Assembly: GCA_013397435.1 (NCBI GenBank)
Contig: VZRG01000007.1
Coordinates: forward strand, 1,617,917 to 1,681,916
DNA from: Erythrocercus mccallii
Taxonomy: Eukaryota; Chordata; Aves; Passeriformes; Dicruridae
Length of the DNA stretch: 64,000 nucleotides
Direction: 5' to 3'
Shown: positions 29,401 through 41,332 of the stretch, in pieces
Layout: every line of letters begins with the position of its first letter
Position numbering within the stretch: the stretch's first letter is position 1
The notes under the pieces: generated by a model
The model's input: only the letters and a program-made list of their open reading frames with translations
Databases searched by the model: none
Told to the model about the DNA's origin: nothing
Translations under genes and position numbers: made by a program

Positions 29401-31180
29401 AGTTCTGTCTACTACACTCAAAATCTTGTCATGAGCAAAAAGAACATATATGGCAAGTGGAGGTAAAAATTTCATGTCAGTCCAGCTAATGATAACAGAA
29501 TAATAATTCAAATTGTCTCATTAATAGAGTAAAAAGTCTATGAATAATAAAATTAAGTCTATAATCCCTTGTGACTACTTTTATACATTTCCAACCACAG
29601 TCCTTTTTCTTTATTCCCAACCTGAAGTTTGAAAGTTGCACAACAGCCATCCATAGCTGCAGGTCACACAAAGGGCTACTGTTTGTTACTTGGGGGCTTC
29701 ATCTGTGGAATTCACCAAGAGGAAACCCATCCAGAGCAGGCACCGCTCCACACATGTCCATTGGCAACTGTTATCCAGGGTACAAATACCAGGTCAGACC
29801 AAGGCAAACCCAGATGTACCTTCTACTCTCAGGCCAACACAAAGCCTCTATCATGATTCCTGTCACTAGGAATGGCAAAAATTATGTGTCTCGGCTGCAA
29901 GTTTACTTTTAGAAAGAAATAACATTGATGAATTCCAGAAAGTTAGAAAGAACTATATGAGTTTAGTAAATTCAACTGTTTATTTACAGAACCTTCTTGT
30001 GTGGACAGTGATGAAATTTTTGAGGAGGACTTAAATTTTTGCTTTAGATAGAAAACTGGTATTGAGAACTGAAAGCTCCAAGTTGAAGCTGGACAAATTC
30101 AGGATTGAAATAAGATGCATATTTTTAACTCAGAAGAAAACTAACTGCTAGTGAGCAATTATCTCAAGATTTAAAAGCTTTCTATATCTTGAAATAATTA
30201 GATGAAAATTGTCCTAAAAAAAAGAACAAGAAAAGAAAAGCTAAATAGGAGAAGACATCACTTATGAAGTATTCATGCAGTAAAATTATTTATTTTCTGT
30301 AATGTAAGATGCTTCAGCTAAGTGGTTTTACTGGGTTGTTCTGACCATAATCCATGGCAATCTTTTCTTTGATTTCCACAGAGTGATTTAATTTGCTTAT
30401 AAATCTAATGAAAGATGTCTTGGAAAATTTAGCGAAAACAAAGTCTTCAATTAATAGTATCTCTGATCAGGATTTCTAAAGTACAGGTTGAAAACCTTAG
30501 AAACACAGATAGAAGAGACTATAGCATGAATATTCTAATGCACTGCTGGAGAACACAGTGCTTGTTCTGATAATTAGCCATTCACAGCCATTCACAAACC
30601 TGCAAGAAAAGATAATTGTCCTAAAAGCCAAAATGCTATGCTCTAAAAATTACTAATGATAGGTAGGTTATTTTTCACCTTATTACAAGTTTTCTTGGTT
30701 TATTCAAAGATCTCATGAAGATACCTGTGTATGTCCCTAGGACAGACTTTTGTCATAATTTTTTTTCCATTGAGTGGTATCATCACTACATTTTAGCAGG
30801 GAGCATACTGCTTTATCAATTACACCACTGTAGTTCAAGGGAATTAGAGCAAAAGGCCTGAATAATCAGAACATGAGGAAAATAATGACCCAGAGGATGA
30901 TTGGACTATGTCATGGGTATGTGCCAAAATGTTGGGTTTTTTTTGGTCTTCTGAACACCAAGGTAGATAAACTTTGAAAGTTAACATTAACCAGCTCAAG
31001 TTGAGAATTACATTTGAGTTCCTGTTTTATAATACAATAGAATATCTGGGACCTTAAAATGTATAGATGCAGAGCTTAGATGCAGGTTTTTTTCTGTATT
31101 TCTATTTACATGTGATTTTATCCAGTATTTCCAGAATGCCACGGCAAGAATCATGAAAAGTTGATATTTTCCCCCCACAG
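26414..31180. other. Intronic DNA, nothing recognised
   Basis: No gene or repeat family identified. A 113-codon plus-strand frame at 29571-29912 lies in slightly GC-richer sequence but shows no known motif. Confidence 0.5.
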
Positions 31181-31185
31181 CCCCC

Positions 31186-31440
31186 TGGAGTTCCCAGGCT
31201 AGCTCAGATCCTAGAGGGCTTTAGGGGGAATCTATCAGAGGCAAGATAAAAGATTCCAGAAGAGGCTCTAAGCCCCAGATGTAGTCCAAGGCGTTTATTC
31301 TCAAAGGTGTCCGGGGGAAAGAGAGGGAGCTGGGAAGAGCAGGGCTCTTATCTAGACTTCTGCTAAGGAGGAGATATTGGAGCAGAGCCAATGGGGTCAG
31401 GAAAGGAAGGAAGGGTCAAACTAACATGGTCACAACTCCA
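31186..31440 (-). mobile_element. Probable short LTR (or TIR element), minus strand
   Basis: Read on the minus strand, this 255-bp segment starts TGGAGTTGTGACC and ends GGGAACTCCA, i.e. TG...CA ends with a 7-bp terminal inverted repeat. It has AATAAA (31294-31299 on minus) and a TATA-like GATAAGAG upstream of it. The inverted repeat continues outside as ccccc (31181-31185) and ggggg (31441-31445), giving a perfect 12-bp pair. Just after its minus-strand end, GGGGGCTGTGGGGGGA weakly resembles a tRNA-Pro primer site, which would make it a 5' LTR. No target duplication was found, so a non-autonomous DNA element is an alternative. Confidence 0.55.
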
Positions 31441-31772
31441 GGGGGTTCTCTGGGGGATAGACCATTCCCCAGAGGAATACAAAAAAAAAGTATGTATTAT
31501 GTAGAAGTTCTGACACATCACTATTCTGTTATTTTAATTCCTGCCAGTCATTTTGTGTTGCAGTGTGCCTTCTGGGTCATCCTATATCCATATTTTCATG
31601 TTACGGTTACACCCCTGTTTTCTCCCCAGTTTTTGGTATGACCCTGGGTGTTGCAATCTTTCCCCTGCCCTATTCAGTAGCCTATAGTCACTTACCTTTC
31701 CCTAATCCCCTCCCATGCTTTGCCATCATTGGGTAGTCACCCCAACCCCCAACCCCTTCTGGTTTCTGTGTG

Positions 31773-31780
31773 TATAAAAA
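31773..31780 (+). promoter_or_regulatory. TATA box of the LTR at 31616
   Basis: TATAAAAA, 45 bases before an AATAAA signal, the normal order in a compact LTR. Confidence 0.65.
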
Positions 31781-31824
31781 GCCTTCTCCCTCATGGAGAA
31801 GGGTCTTGGTACCGCCATGCGGTG

Positions 31825-31830
31825 AATAAA
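31825..31830 (+). promoter_or_regulatory. Polyadenylation signal of the LTR at 31616
   Basis: AATAAA in the expected place after the TATA box; a T/C-rich and GT-containing stretch follows. Confidence 0.6.
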
Positions 31831-31964
31831 CATCACTGATTCACCCCCAAGACCTGGCCTGCTGTTCCATCTGTCCCTGCGCCAATGCCATCGAGAACCG
31901 GGATCCGCAGTCTCGTTGGGGGCATGTTGATCCCCGTGCAGTGCCGCCTCTCCTGAAGCACCCC

Positions 31965-33070
31965 TGGGGTACAGAGGTACCTCAGGGAAAAGCTAAAATT
32001 TTGAAGGCAAAAATAAGATATCATTTTAAAATTTTAATTTCATAGTGTATTTGGCCTTTATATTTTCTCTCTGGGTAAAGGAGCTTCTATGGGGGGTTAC
32101 CCCAATACCTCTGTGGGTCCAGCCCTGCTTAGAGTCAGCTGAAAAATAATTAGCAAGATGGCATGGTTGGATGTGTCTTGATAAATGAAAAAGTTTTAGT
32201 AAAATAAAGAAAACAATATAAAACAAATTATCAAATCCAAGCAAAGTGTAGGGACAGATCCTATACCTGCTAAAACACACGAAGAATGCTTGGAGTCCCT
32301 TTGTTCTGTTCCTTTATCTACTTAATGATCAAGGATGGATCTACTGGAAAACTGCCAATAGAAAGAGGTACAGGTTTTGATGAACAGCGACAAGGTCCAA
32401 CAGGTGCTCCTCTCCTGGCACTGAGTAATTGTACTGTCAGGACAGCAAAGAAGTTTCTGGTTCTTTGCCCTTCTAAGAAATACAAGAGATGAGTCTCAAA
32501 CCTTTCCCTATAAGGAAACATCTGCTCAGGTTTGAGTTTCCTACAGGCTTCCCTCTAAAACTTTTCTGATCCAAGCCAACTATTTGTCTATAATTACCAT
32601 AAAATTAAAATATTTAGAATTCATTCCCACAGGAGCTGAAAATGGCTAATGAATACTCTATGACCATTGATCATATAACCAGCTAGCATTTAGAAGCACA
32701 TTTTACAACACAGAGAAAACACTTTGTAGGCCCTGCCACCAATTACTCTCGAAGGAGGGAGAAGTCAACTAGATTCCTTTCATAAAAAAGTAAAAGACAG
32801 ATTTCTTATCATTAACTACCAACACTGGAGCTCTAAGTACTTTCTTCTTTGATACAGCATCCATAATTTGTCCATATGCTCTACCCAATTGAAACTGTAC
32901 TAGAAACAATATGGACTTGCAGAGTAGACATTTTAGACCAAATCTAAAGCAACTTGTTCCCTTATAAAAGCCCAGGAGTTGTGTAGAGATCCAGGAGGTA
33001 TCTGGGTCTTTTTTCCTCACTTAAAAGAACATAGTTATTGATCATATAGGATTCATTGATTCAGAAAGCC
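31965..33070. other. Intronic DNA, possibly further repeat remnants
   Basis: Directly follows the plus-strand LTR. Moderately complex sequence without a recognisable gag, pol, primer site or LINE word. I cannot tell whether it is unique or an old repeat. Confidence 0.4.
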
Positions 33071-33085
33071 TTTTTTTTTTTTTTT
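33071..33085. repeat. Poly-T run at the edge of the assembly gap
   Basis: Fifteen T bases run directly into the N block, so their true length is unknown. Confidence 0.9.
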
Positions 33086-33755
33086 NNNNNNNNNNNNNNN
33101 NNNNNNNNNNNNNNNNNNNNNNNNNNNNNNNNNNNNNNNNNNNNNNNNNNNNNNNNNNNNNNNNNNNNNNNNNNNNNNNNNNNNNNNNNNNNNNNNNNNN
33201 NNNNNNNNNNNNNNNNNNNNNNNNNNNNNNNNNNNNNNNNNNNNNNNNNNNNNNNNNNNNNNNNNNNNNNNNNNNNNNNNNNNNNNNNNNNNNNNNNNNN
33301 NNNNNNNNNNNNNNNNNNNNNNNNNNNNNNNNNNNNNNNNNNNNNNNNNNNNNNNNNNNNNNNNNNNNNNNNNNNNNNNNNNNNNNNNNNNNNNNNNNNN
33401 NNNNNNNNNNNNNNNNNNNNNNNNNNNNNNNNNNNNNNNNNNNNNNNNNNNNNNNNNNNNNNNNNNNNNNNNNNNNNNNNNNNNNNNNNNNNNNNNNNNN
33501 NNNNNNNNNNNNNNNNNNNNNNNNNNNNNNNNNNNNNNNNNNNNNNNNNNNNNNNNNNNNNNNNNNNNNNNNNNNNNNNNNNNNNNNNNNNNNNNNNNNN
33601 NNNNNNNNNNNNNNNNNNNNNNNNNNNNNNNNNNNNNNNNNNNNNNNNNNNNNNNNNNNNNNNNNNNNNNNNNNNNNNNNNNNNNNNNNNNNNNNNNNNN
33701 NNNNNNNNNNNNNNNNNNNNNNNNNNNNNNNNNNNNNNNNNNNNNNNNNNNNNNN
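33086..33755. other. Assembly gap (670 N)
   Basis: Unsequenced bases between a poly-T run and a pentanucleotide repeat. Any reading frame that seems to cross it is an artefact. Confidence 0.99.
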
Positions 33756-33850
33756 TCCTTTCCTTTCCTTTCCTTTCCTTTCCTTTCCTTTCCTTTCCTT
33801 TCCTTTCCTTTCCTTTCCTTTCCTTTCCTTTCCTTTCCTTTCCTTTCCTT
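33756..33850. repeat. (TCCTT)n microsatellite
   Basis: About 19 perfect units of tcctt right of the gap, passing into an irregular C/T-rich tail to about 33880. The array probably continues into the gap. One strand is pure pyrimidine, the other pure purine. Confidence 0.97.
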
Positions 33851-36488
33851 CTTTTCTTTCTTTTTCTCTCTCCCTTTCTCTCATATTCTAGGATAATAAA
33901 TTACCAATTTCAACAGAGGCACAGACTTTTAAAAAAGTATTTCACATTACAGTGATTAGCAACTGCATTTTCATTGACTGCTTGCACTTTGGTAGGATAA
34001 AATAAATGAGCCCATAGGTATACGTCTGTTAGGTTTGAATAATACATGAAAGTGACTGTGGTAGCATTAAAAAAGGAGAAAGCATATTTTTCAAGGACAA
34101 AGTACTGTGTGTTCAAATGTATTTCTAACATCAAATACTAGCATTATACACTTAAATCAGGAACTTTACTTCTTTCAAAACATAATTATACTGTTCAAAG
34201 AAAACTACTGAAACTACTGTGTACTTTTATGAAATGATACAGTGCAACTATACTTTGCAGAGCACATTCCATACAAACTGTATTATGAAATGTACCACAG
34301 AGATAAATAATAGTTACACAGTCAAATAACAAACAATAGCAGAGAGAGAAAAACATCAAGTTATGAGAGATGGAGAAGAATATATTCTACAAAATTTGAA
34401 AGGAAGATAGAGTCAATAAGACATATAAAGGCATTTCTGGGAGGCGGCAACAATAAAATGAAGGTTTTCAGAACAGCTAAAGTAAGACTGTATAAATAAA
34501 GATACACAAGGTCGCTACTGTGTAAGCAGATGAGGGAGTGAGTTACAGCTGCAGAGTTAAAGTCATTTATTTTCTGCCATTTTCTGACTAATGTTCATAT
34601 GGCCAATGAAACATCAGAAAGTTGAAACATGCTGACAATCATCAATGTAAAAGTAAGAAAAATTGGCATGACAAGCCCAAGTAAGTGCTGTCAATATCAA
34701 ACATGCAAAATAAATGTCAGGGGGGTTATTTGACAAAACGTTGGAGTAGTTAACCTTTGATGTTATGATTGATCTTGTGTGAAAATAAGAAATCACCAGA
34801 GGAAAGCCAGTATGCTGAAAAACTTGTTACTGTTTGTGGACGTCCTGAATCAAAGAATCAGATATTAATAAAAGAGCAGATATTATAGCTACTAGCCCCT
34901 TGAGCAATGCTTCAGATGAGTAAATTTAATACAATGGGCACCATACCATGCAGGAGAGAGTTTATCATAGTATTAGTACAAAATATAATTTTAAAAGGTA
35001 AGTAGACCTTTTTGAGAGGATAAAGGAGAAACAAACATCAGTAAATTTTACAATGAACAGTGCTGAATCTGAGGAAGGAGTAATTTTGTTTGTTGAGTTA
35101 ATGATTATGAGAAGGTCAGTTTGTGTAATAGCACCGAGTTAGTGTCTGACTGGCGTTTATTGAGCAACCACAGAGGAACAGTCAAACAGAACAAAGGCGT
35201 ATAGTACTGCAAAAACTGCAGAAATTGTGCTATTGAAAAGGCAGATCAACCCCACGATATAAAAGAGAAAAAGAGCACATATTGCCTTTCATGTTGAAGT
35301 GAAAAGAAACATTATAGGAGTTGGATTTCTTCTTTCCCCCAGAATTCTCTATAGGTTGATATTCTTTTTACTAGAAAAGTGAAAAGACAGGTGAAAATAA
35401 CAACTACCTTCACTAAAACTGACAGTGAATTTCCAGCTTTCTATTGCAGAATAGGAAGTTAATAAATAAGGTGTATCAAAGACTGTCCTTGTTCTTGTGT
35501 ACAAATTGACTATCACGGTCAGCTTTAAAATGTCTAGAAAACTTTTAATTCTCTCAAATTTTAGGAATTTGATCTGGAAGGAATCCAGCTTTTAACAGAA
35601 ATCCAGGAGGATGGATCAGTAACATCCTTATACAAGAAGAAAACATCTTAAGTGGAAAAATTGGAAGCCCTTTAAAACTGTGAGGCTGAGTGAAATGAGC
35701 ACTGAGAGTAAGATAGCATTGTTATTTGACTCATATCACAGGTGAATTGTTCTATGTTTATTTAAGACTAATTTCACTTGTTTGCTTGTTCATTAATTGT
35801 CTGAAATGAACAAAGTAAAGAAAATTTTGCAGGGTATTTCAATATGGAATAAATCTTCCCTTTAGACTTTCCATATAATACATTTAATGCAGGGGTATTT
35901 AATGATTTAAGCTTTGAAAATCAAACTATATTATATATGATAATATTATAATATAATACTACATATATGCACCAGTTCTCAGAAACTCTGAAAGCATTTC
36001 CTCTGCAATTACAGTATAGTAAGCAGTAGTTAATCTACTAATCACAGTTGAGTCAATATTTCTGAATTGCATTTCACAATGTTGCCCTAGAAATGACAAT
36101 GTAAATCTGTGAGAAAATAAGGATGAACAGATATAAATAAACCAAATAAATCCTTCTACAAACTTGTTTGACTCAATCTCTGAACAATGATCTACAAAAG
36201 CTACCAATGATTATATGAAATCCTTAAAGGGTCATACTGATTAATTACAACAATAGCAATGTTGTGACATGAAAAATTGGTAGAAGGACCAAAGAAAGCT
36301 TCTGCCTAGATTAAAAAAATTCTGGTTGATAGAGTAACTATTTTTTTGCCAAAATAGAAAGTTGAAGTCAAATTAACTGCTGCTCTGTATCAAGTCTGTC
36401 TAAACAACAAAACTTAACCACAATGACAGAAAAAGAGATGTTATTGGCAGAATGCATAGCAACAGATAAATGCAACAAACGTACTAGC

Positions 36489-36546
36489 AACAGTTATCTT
36501 TTCAAGAAATAAGAATCAACAGTTATTTTTTAAAGAAATAAGAATC
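36489..36546. repeat. Tandem duplication, 29-bp unit
   Basis: The unit at 36489-36517 (aacagttat...aagaatc) is repeated head to tail at 36518-36546 with two mismatches. Confidence 0.9.
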
Positions 36547-37689
36547 CGATTTTTTTTCCCAAGGCACTTTATTTCCATAGGTTTGGCGTCTATAATACTC
36601 TAGAGAAATTGTCTGCTTTTCTGTTATATCATGTTAATTTGGTTTAAATTCTTGATCCAAGGGTCCTTGCAGGCAGTTGTAAAGGCTTTTGAATCCTAGG
36701 TACAATTACAAACACATGATGTTTTTCACATCTAAGCACTTATTTATACTATGGGATTAAAAACTCTTGTCCAACTGCCCCAGTGGAAAAGTATTGCACT
36801 AATTGGCATTGGAACACTGAGTTTCTTATTCACCAGCATTGTTTCTAATAAGAAAAAAAATATAAATTTAATGAGTATTCCACTAAAGAAACCCAACAAA
36901 TTATCTGCCAACGTAAAATGCATAGACATCATCTGTATGCTTTTTCTAGAAATCAGAAAGTAGAGTATGATAGTTTATCTCCCTCACTTGCCTTAAACCT
37001 AATAACAAGCCAGCTGCATAGGTTTCTTTGGCTTCTGCTTTGGCTAATATACACATTTTTTTTAATAACTATGTAAAATTTTGCAAAATTGCTGTGCAGT
37101 TAGTATAGGATACCTACACTTAACAATGTTAGGTCCAGCTTACAGGCTGTGGGCAGAAACTGGCCTGAAAGGTACTTCTGCAGTGCTTCTACATTCTCCT
37201 AAGCAATAATTAGGCAACTAACAAAGGACAACAAATTAATACAGCCTGACCAGGCAGACACTTCTGTCTGGATATGTTCTCTAAGACAGAATCAAACCTG
37301 TTTCTCCTACCATAGTCACCCGAGATGGAAAGGAGGACATGAGAAGCCTTGCATATTATGCTGCTTCTTCCGCTGCCGGTCTGAATATCGATCACCAAAG
37401 TGGGACCTGCCACCGATGGGGGACACTCAAACACATAAACATATATGGGAGGAATTCCAGAGGTGCTAAGCAATCAAACTGGCTTTGGCTTCACTGAGAA
37501 TCTTCTAATAAATTTCTTATTTATATCTCTCATTACATGCATTATTTAATATAGCTTTATTCGCCATAAACTGTCTGAATTTCTTAGTCTATTGTAATAA
37601 CATAATGGCCAATTTTAGTGGTGCTTCAGAATGTTATCTTAACTAAAACTTTGGAGCTCTGATGCAACAGCAAGAAACCATAGCCTAAA

Positions 37690-37730
37690 AATGAAATGAT
37701 AGAATTACAGAATGGCTTGAGTAGGAATAG
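37690..37730 (+). repeat. Possible CR1 3'-end relic
   Basis: atagaattacagaatggctt followed by gagtaggaat resembles the conserved CR1 tail (atagaatcacagaatggttt and gggttggaa). Short and diverged, so chance is possible. Confidence 0.35.
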
Positions 37731-38587
37731 GCATATTTCCATCTTTTATTTTCATTACTCTTTTATAAGAAAGTTCCACAGAATGTAACCTTATTCCTCA
37801 AAATTGAGATTTTTTTTTGTAACAGAAATTGAAAGAACTAAGTGCCAGTAAAAATTTTGTAGCAAATATATAAGTATAGATTTGATATAAAATTCTGGAA
37901 AAAATGTTATAGCTATGTCCTTTTCTCTTTTTTTGGGTGATATACTTCACCACAAAAAAGTCTTAGAAATGATAAATATAAACCACATTTATTCTACAGT
38001 TATAAATGAAGCATTGCTCCATTAAGGATTCCTCTAAATTAATAGGTCTTGTAAAAATAACTACTTTTGGGATCACTCAGGTAAGGCTCCACCTTATGTT
38101 ATTTTTAATCTTTTTTTATATTACACAAGGAAAAATAGAACATATTTACTGCACAGATTAAGTATTTTCTTTCTGGCAAAACCCAATTCTCTTCATATCT
38201 CTCCTAATCTAGATCTCTATTCAATATTCATTTCCTTTCAGCACCCTCCTTTTTAAAAACAGTTAATATAATCTAATCCACTGGTGACATTTACAGGGAA
38301 TGAATGAAGACCTGTTTACTGAAACCTTATATTAGTTGGTTCATTTAAGCTATCCTTCCAGGAAGATATCAAGGATTAAGCAAGTATCATCTGACATGTA
38401 TTCCTCCAAGGACTTTTGTTCTTTCCAATTTCTTAGAAGAAATCTGGTTAGGTTTTAACTCAATTTCTCATCAAGAATTGCCACCTGCTTTTAATTTGAT
38501 GCACAACAGAAATCTGCAGACTCACAAATACTAAAATGAATCATAAACTTTTTGTGCATCAGCTTTAAATCTATTCAACCTAATGCA

Positions 38588-38605
38588 GGAAGGAAGGAAG
38601 GAAGA
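38588..38605. repeat. Short (AAGG)n run
   Basis: Four to five copies of aagg; too short to be a useful microsatellite. Confidence 0.7.
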
Positions 38606-41276
38606 TCAGTTTAACTGGTAAGTAAGTTTGATGTGGAACTGGAGAGGTAGAATTCAAATCCATGGTCAGCATCAAGGTTTATGTGTCATCCTGGTCAACC
38701 ACCATGTGTCCCCAAAACTACTTATGTGCCTACAGAGAAACTTATACAGAAAAATACCATCTGGCTTGTTCACCACCTAACATTTATATAACGATCAAGG
38801 TAAAACTGAATCTCTCTTCACTCTCTTTGCTGTCAAACCCTTCTGCATCCTCCAACTAATCGTGTCATGTGCTGAAGTACAATACAAGGACCGCGTAAGT
38901 TCTGCCCTCGTTTTGACATACATGTATGTTCTCATTTGAGATATTTCTAGGCCATAAAATTCTGTCTACATTCATCTCAACACCTTGCTCAGTATTTTGT
39001 TTGTGGTTAGTCCCATTCTTTGATGCTTATGTCTGTTTATTTAGGCTACACAAAATTCAGGTCCCTCCCTTGTGACTCCATGCCAGTCCCACAGGAAGAG
39101 AGAGTCACAAAGATTAGGAAGCACTAGCACACATAAATACTGTAAAGAATCTAGGCCTTAACCTTTCTCTAGCTGCCTTTTCTTTAAGGGAAGAGGTAAT
39201 GAGAAACAGAACAGGAATACTGGGATACTCAGGAATTTAGTATTCCTGGCTAGAGAAAAGCATAAAACAAGTAAGGTGATGCTGTTCTGTCCAGTGTGCT
39301 AGTAGCAGAAAATGGATTTGATCACATTCATTTACTTTTAGGTGTCACTGTATTGTTCTGCAAAAGATTAGTGAAATCAGTATCTGGGAGAAATATGATA
39401 TTAACCAGAAATAACACCTTCCACGATGGATAGACAGTCATTTTTTGAAAGAGTCAAATCACTAGCAAACACTCACTACAAGCAGAAATATTGAAATAAG
39501 CACTTCTTTTTGAGAAAAGGAAGTTGGAGAGATACAGAGACAGTATTAAGCCTAATGCATATATCTAGACATTATTACTAATACTGATTTCCACTGATGC
39601 CATAGTAATGTCTTTTTTTCATGTTTTAAAAAGCAACCTATAACTACTACAAGACCACTTCTAATCAATTAGACTTATAACTCTATTTCTTTAGGCTCTC
39701 ACCAGTATGAATATTCTACAGGAGTTCAATATGCTCATTTTAAAATTCTAATTATTTCTGAAGAAAAAAGAAAGCATGTAAATCCAGCAGGAGCTGCACA
39801 GAAAGACAATTTCTTCTAAAATCAGGCTCCATCCACAAATAGCTATACTTATTTGTAGGCAAGATAAAATACTTATTCTGGAATTGCCTATATGAACAAG
39901 AGATGGACCCAAAATTTTAGTAAGACAAACATTTGTTCAAAATTGTTACTACTGAAAGATATTGCCTGATTATGAAATGATTTTTCTGTGGTTTGACTTC
40001 TTTGTAACATATCCAGCAGAAATTCTAGTAATCCAAAAGGACTGGCTGTCCTCCAGATCCACATACTTAATGAATGGGTTAAATTTACTCATAGCTTGAT
40101 ACTGGATTACAAATTCAGAGCTGCAGTCGTAAAACTGGTCATAATTATAATTGTACAGAAAGAAAATGCCTATAATATTTTTTTTCTAGTATCTGGAAAA
40201 TATTTAGTGCATATGCCATTATTACTTATTACAACATTACCTATCAAATATTAGCATGCCTACTAATTATAGAATAGAATGAAATCTATTACAGTCAGTA
40301 GTAGACAGACAGTCTACTTGTTTGGATTATGATTATCCATTTTCTTCTACTGGGAAAAAATAGAAGAAGTATTGATATTCATATCCGAGAGATTTATAGT
40401 TAGTTAACAAATGCAAATGAGAGTATGATGCAATTTTAGTCTTTAATTTAAAGTAATTTAAAGATTAGTAGCAATACAGACAGTTCCTGAAACTTCTTTG
40501 CATTGGTTAAATTTTTTGTAAACTTTAAAGCTGAGACAACAATCTGGTTTCCTTTATTTTTGAGAATGAATACAATTTCATTAAGAATAGCAGCACTATT
40601 CATCCAGGAGAAGATATCTTAATCACATAAAAATAAGTGATCTGCATAATGTATTAACTTTTTCAGTTATGAACTGATAAGGAGCAATAAGTGATGAATA
40701 ACTTGAGAGAGTTATCAAAGCAGTTTGACTTCAGAACAAGTCAAGTAACCAGGGAGCTAGTTTGAACAGTTTTATTAGGGGATCAGGTAAATATTTAGCA
40801 TCTACTCTTGTGAGATTATAAGTTTCATGTGCAAGAGCGAGCTTTGTGGATGTTTGCTCATTGCTCTCATCTTCCCTACAGGAGAATGAGAATGAAATAA
40901 TAATTATGTATGAATGTAATACAAGCTGTACATTCTATGAAGTCCCCTGAGCAAACTAATGCATGTAACAAAAACCAAGAAATTAATTTCCACACAAAGA
41001 TTTTGCTCATGATTTTTATAAATTATAGATTACTTCATTTGATTAAGCTGTTCCTATATTAGTCATATTGCAGCAGACAGCCAAATAAAGCAAAGGTTTT
41101 GCCAAAACAACTTGTAACATTATTTAAATAATGTTTTAAAAGTTTGCCAGTATTATAAACTTTTCTTCAAATCCTTTCCCTGCTAATCTTACCAGATTAG
41201 TAAACGTTAGCAAGTGTGTGCCTTGATGGCAGGAACACCTGTAACTAGCCTCATCTTTTACAAAAGGATGCTCAAG

Positions 41277-41332
41277 TACCTGAATGCATCCCCAGAAGGG
41301 TAACAAAGGTGGTGAAGGGACTGGATGACAGA
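41277..41332 (+). repeat. Short CR1-like fragment
   Basis: ccagaagggtaacaaaggtg followed by gtgaagggactgga matches the end of CR1 ORF2, where the protein reads R-R-A-T-K-x-V-K-G-L. The match stops at about 41332; what follows is not CR1. Confidence 0.5.

Larger units (their letters stand above)
31616..31960 (+). mobile_element. Probable solo LTR, plus strand
   Basis: A 345-bp stretch with the layout of a retroviral LTR: C-rich U3, TATAAAAA at 31773-31780, AATAAA at 31825-31830, then a GC-richer U5. TG at 31616 and CA at 31959-31960 are bracketed by cccc on both sides (31612-31615, 31961-31964), which fits a 4-bp class I (ERV1) duplication, although such a simple word could match by chance. 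The family was not identified. It points away from the element at 31186-31440. Confidence 0.65.
33881..41276. other. AT-rich intronic DNA with minor repeats
   Basis: No gene recognised. Contains an A/T-only stretch near 35925-35965, the duplication at 36489-36546, a possible CR1 3'-end relic near 37690-37730, a CpG-bearing block at 37210-37480 and a short aggaagg run near 38588-38605. Confidence 0.5.

Noticed and set aside
29571..29912. 113-codon plus-strand frame in slightly GC-richer sequence
   Set aside because: Considered as a processed pseudogene, but no parent protein is recognisable and no poly-A tail follows.
33042..33955. Reading frames of nearly 300 codons across 33042-33955 on both strands
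   Set aside because: They consist mostly of unknown bases from the assembly gap and the (TCCTT)n array; no real coding evidence.
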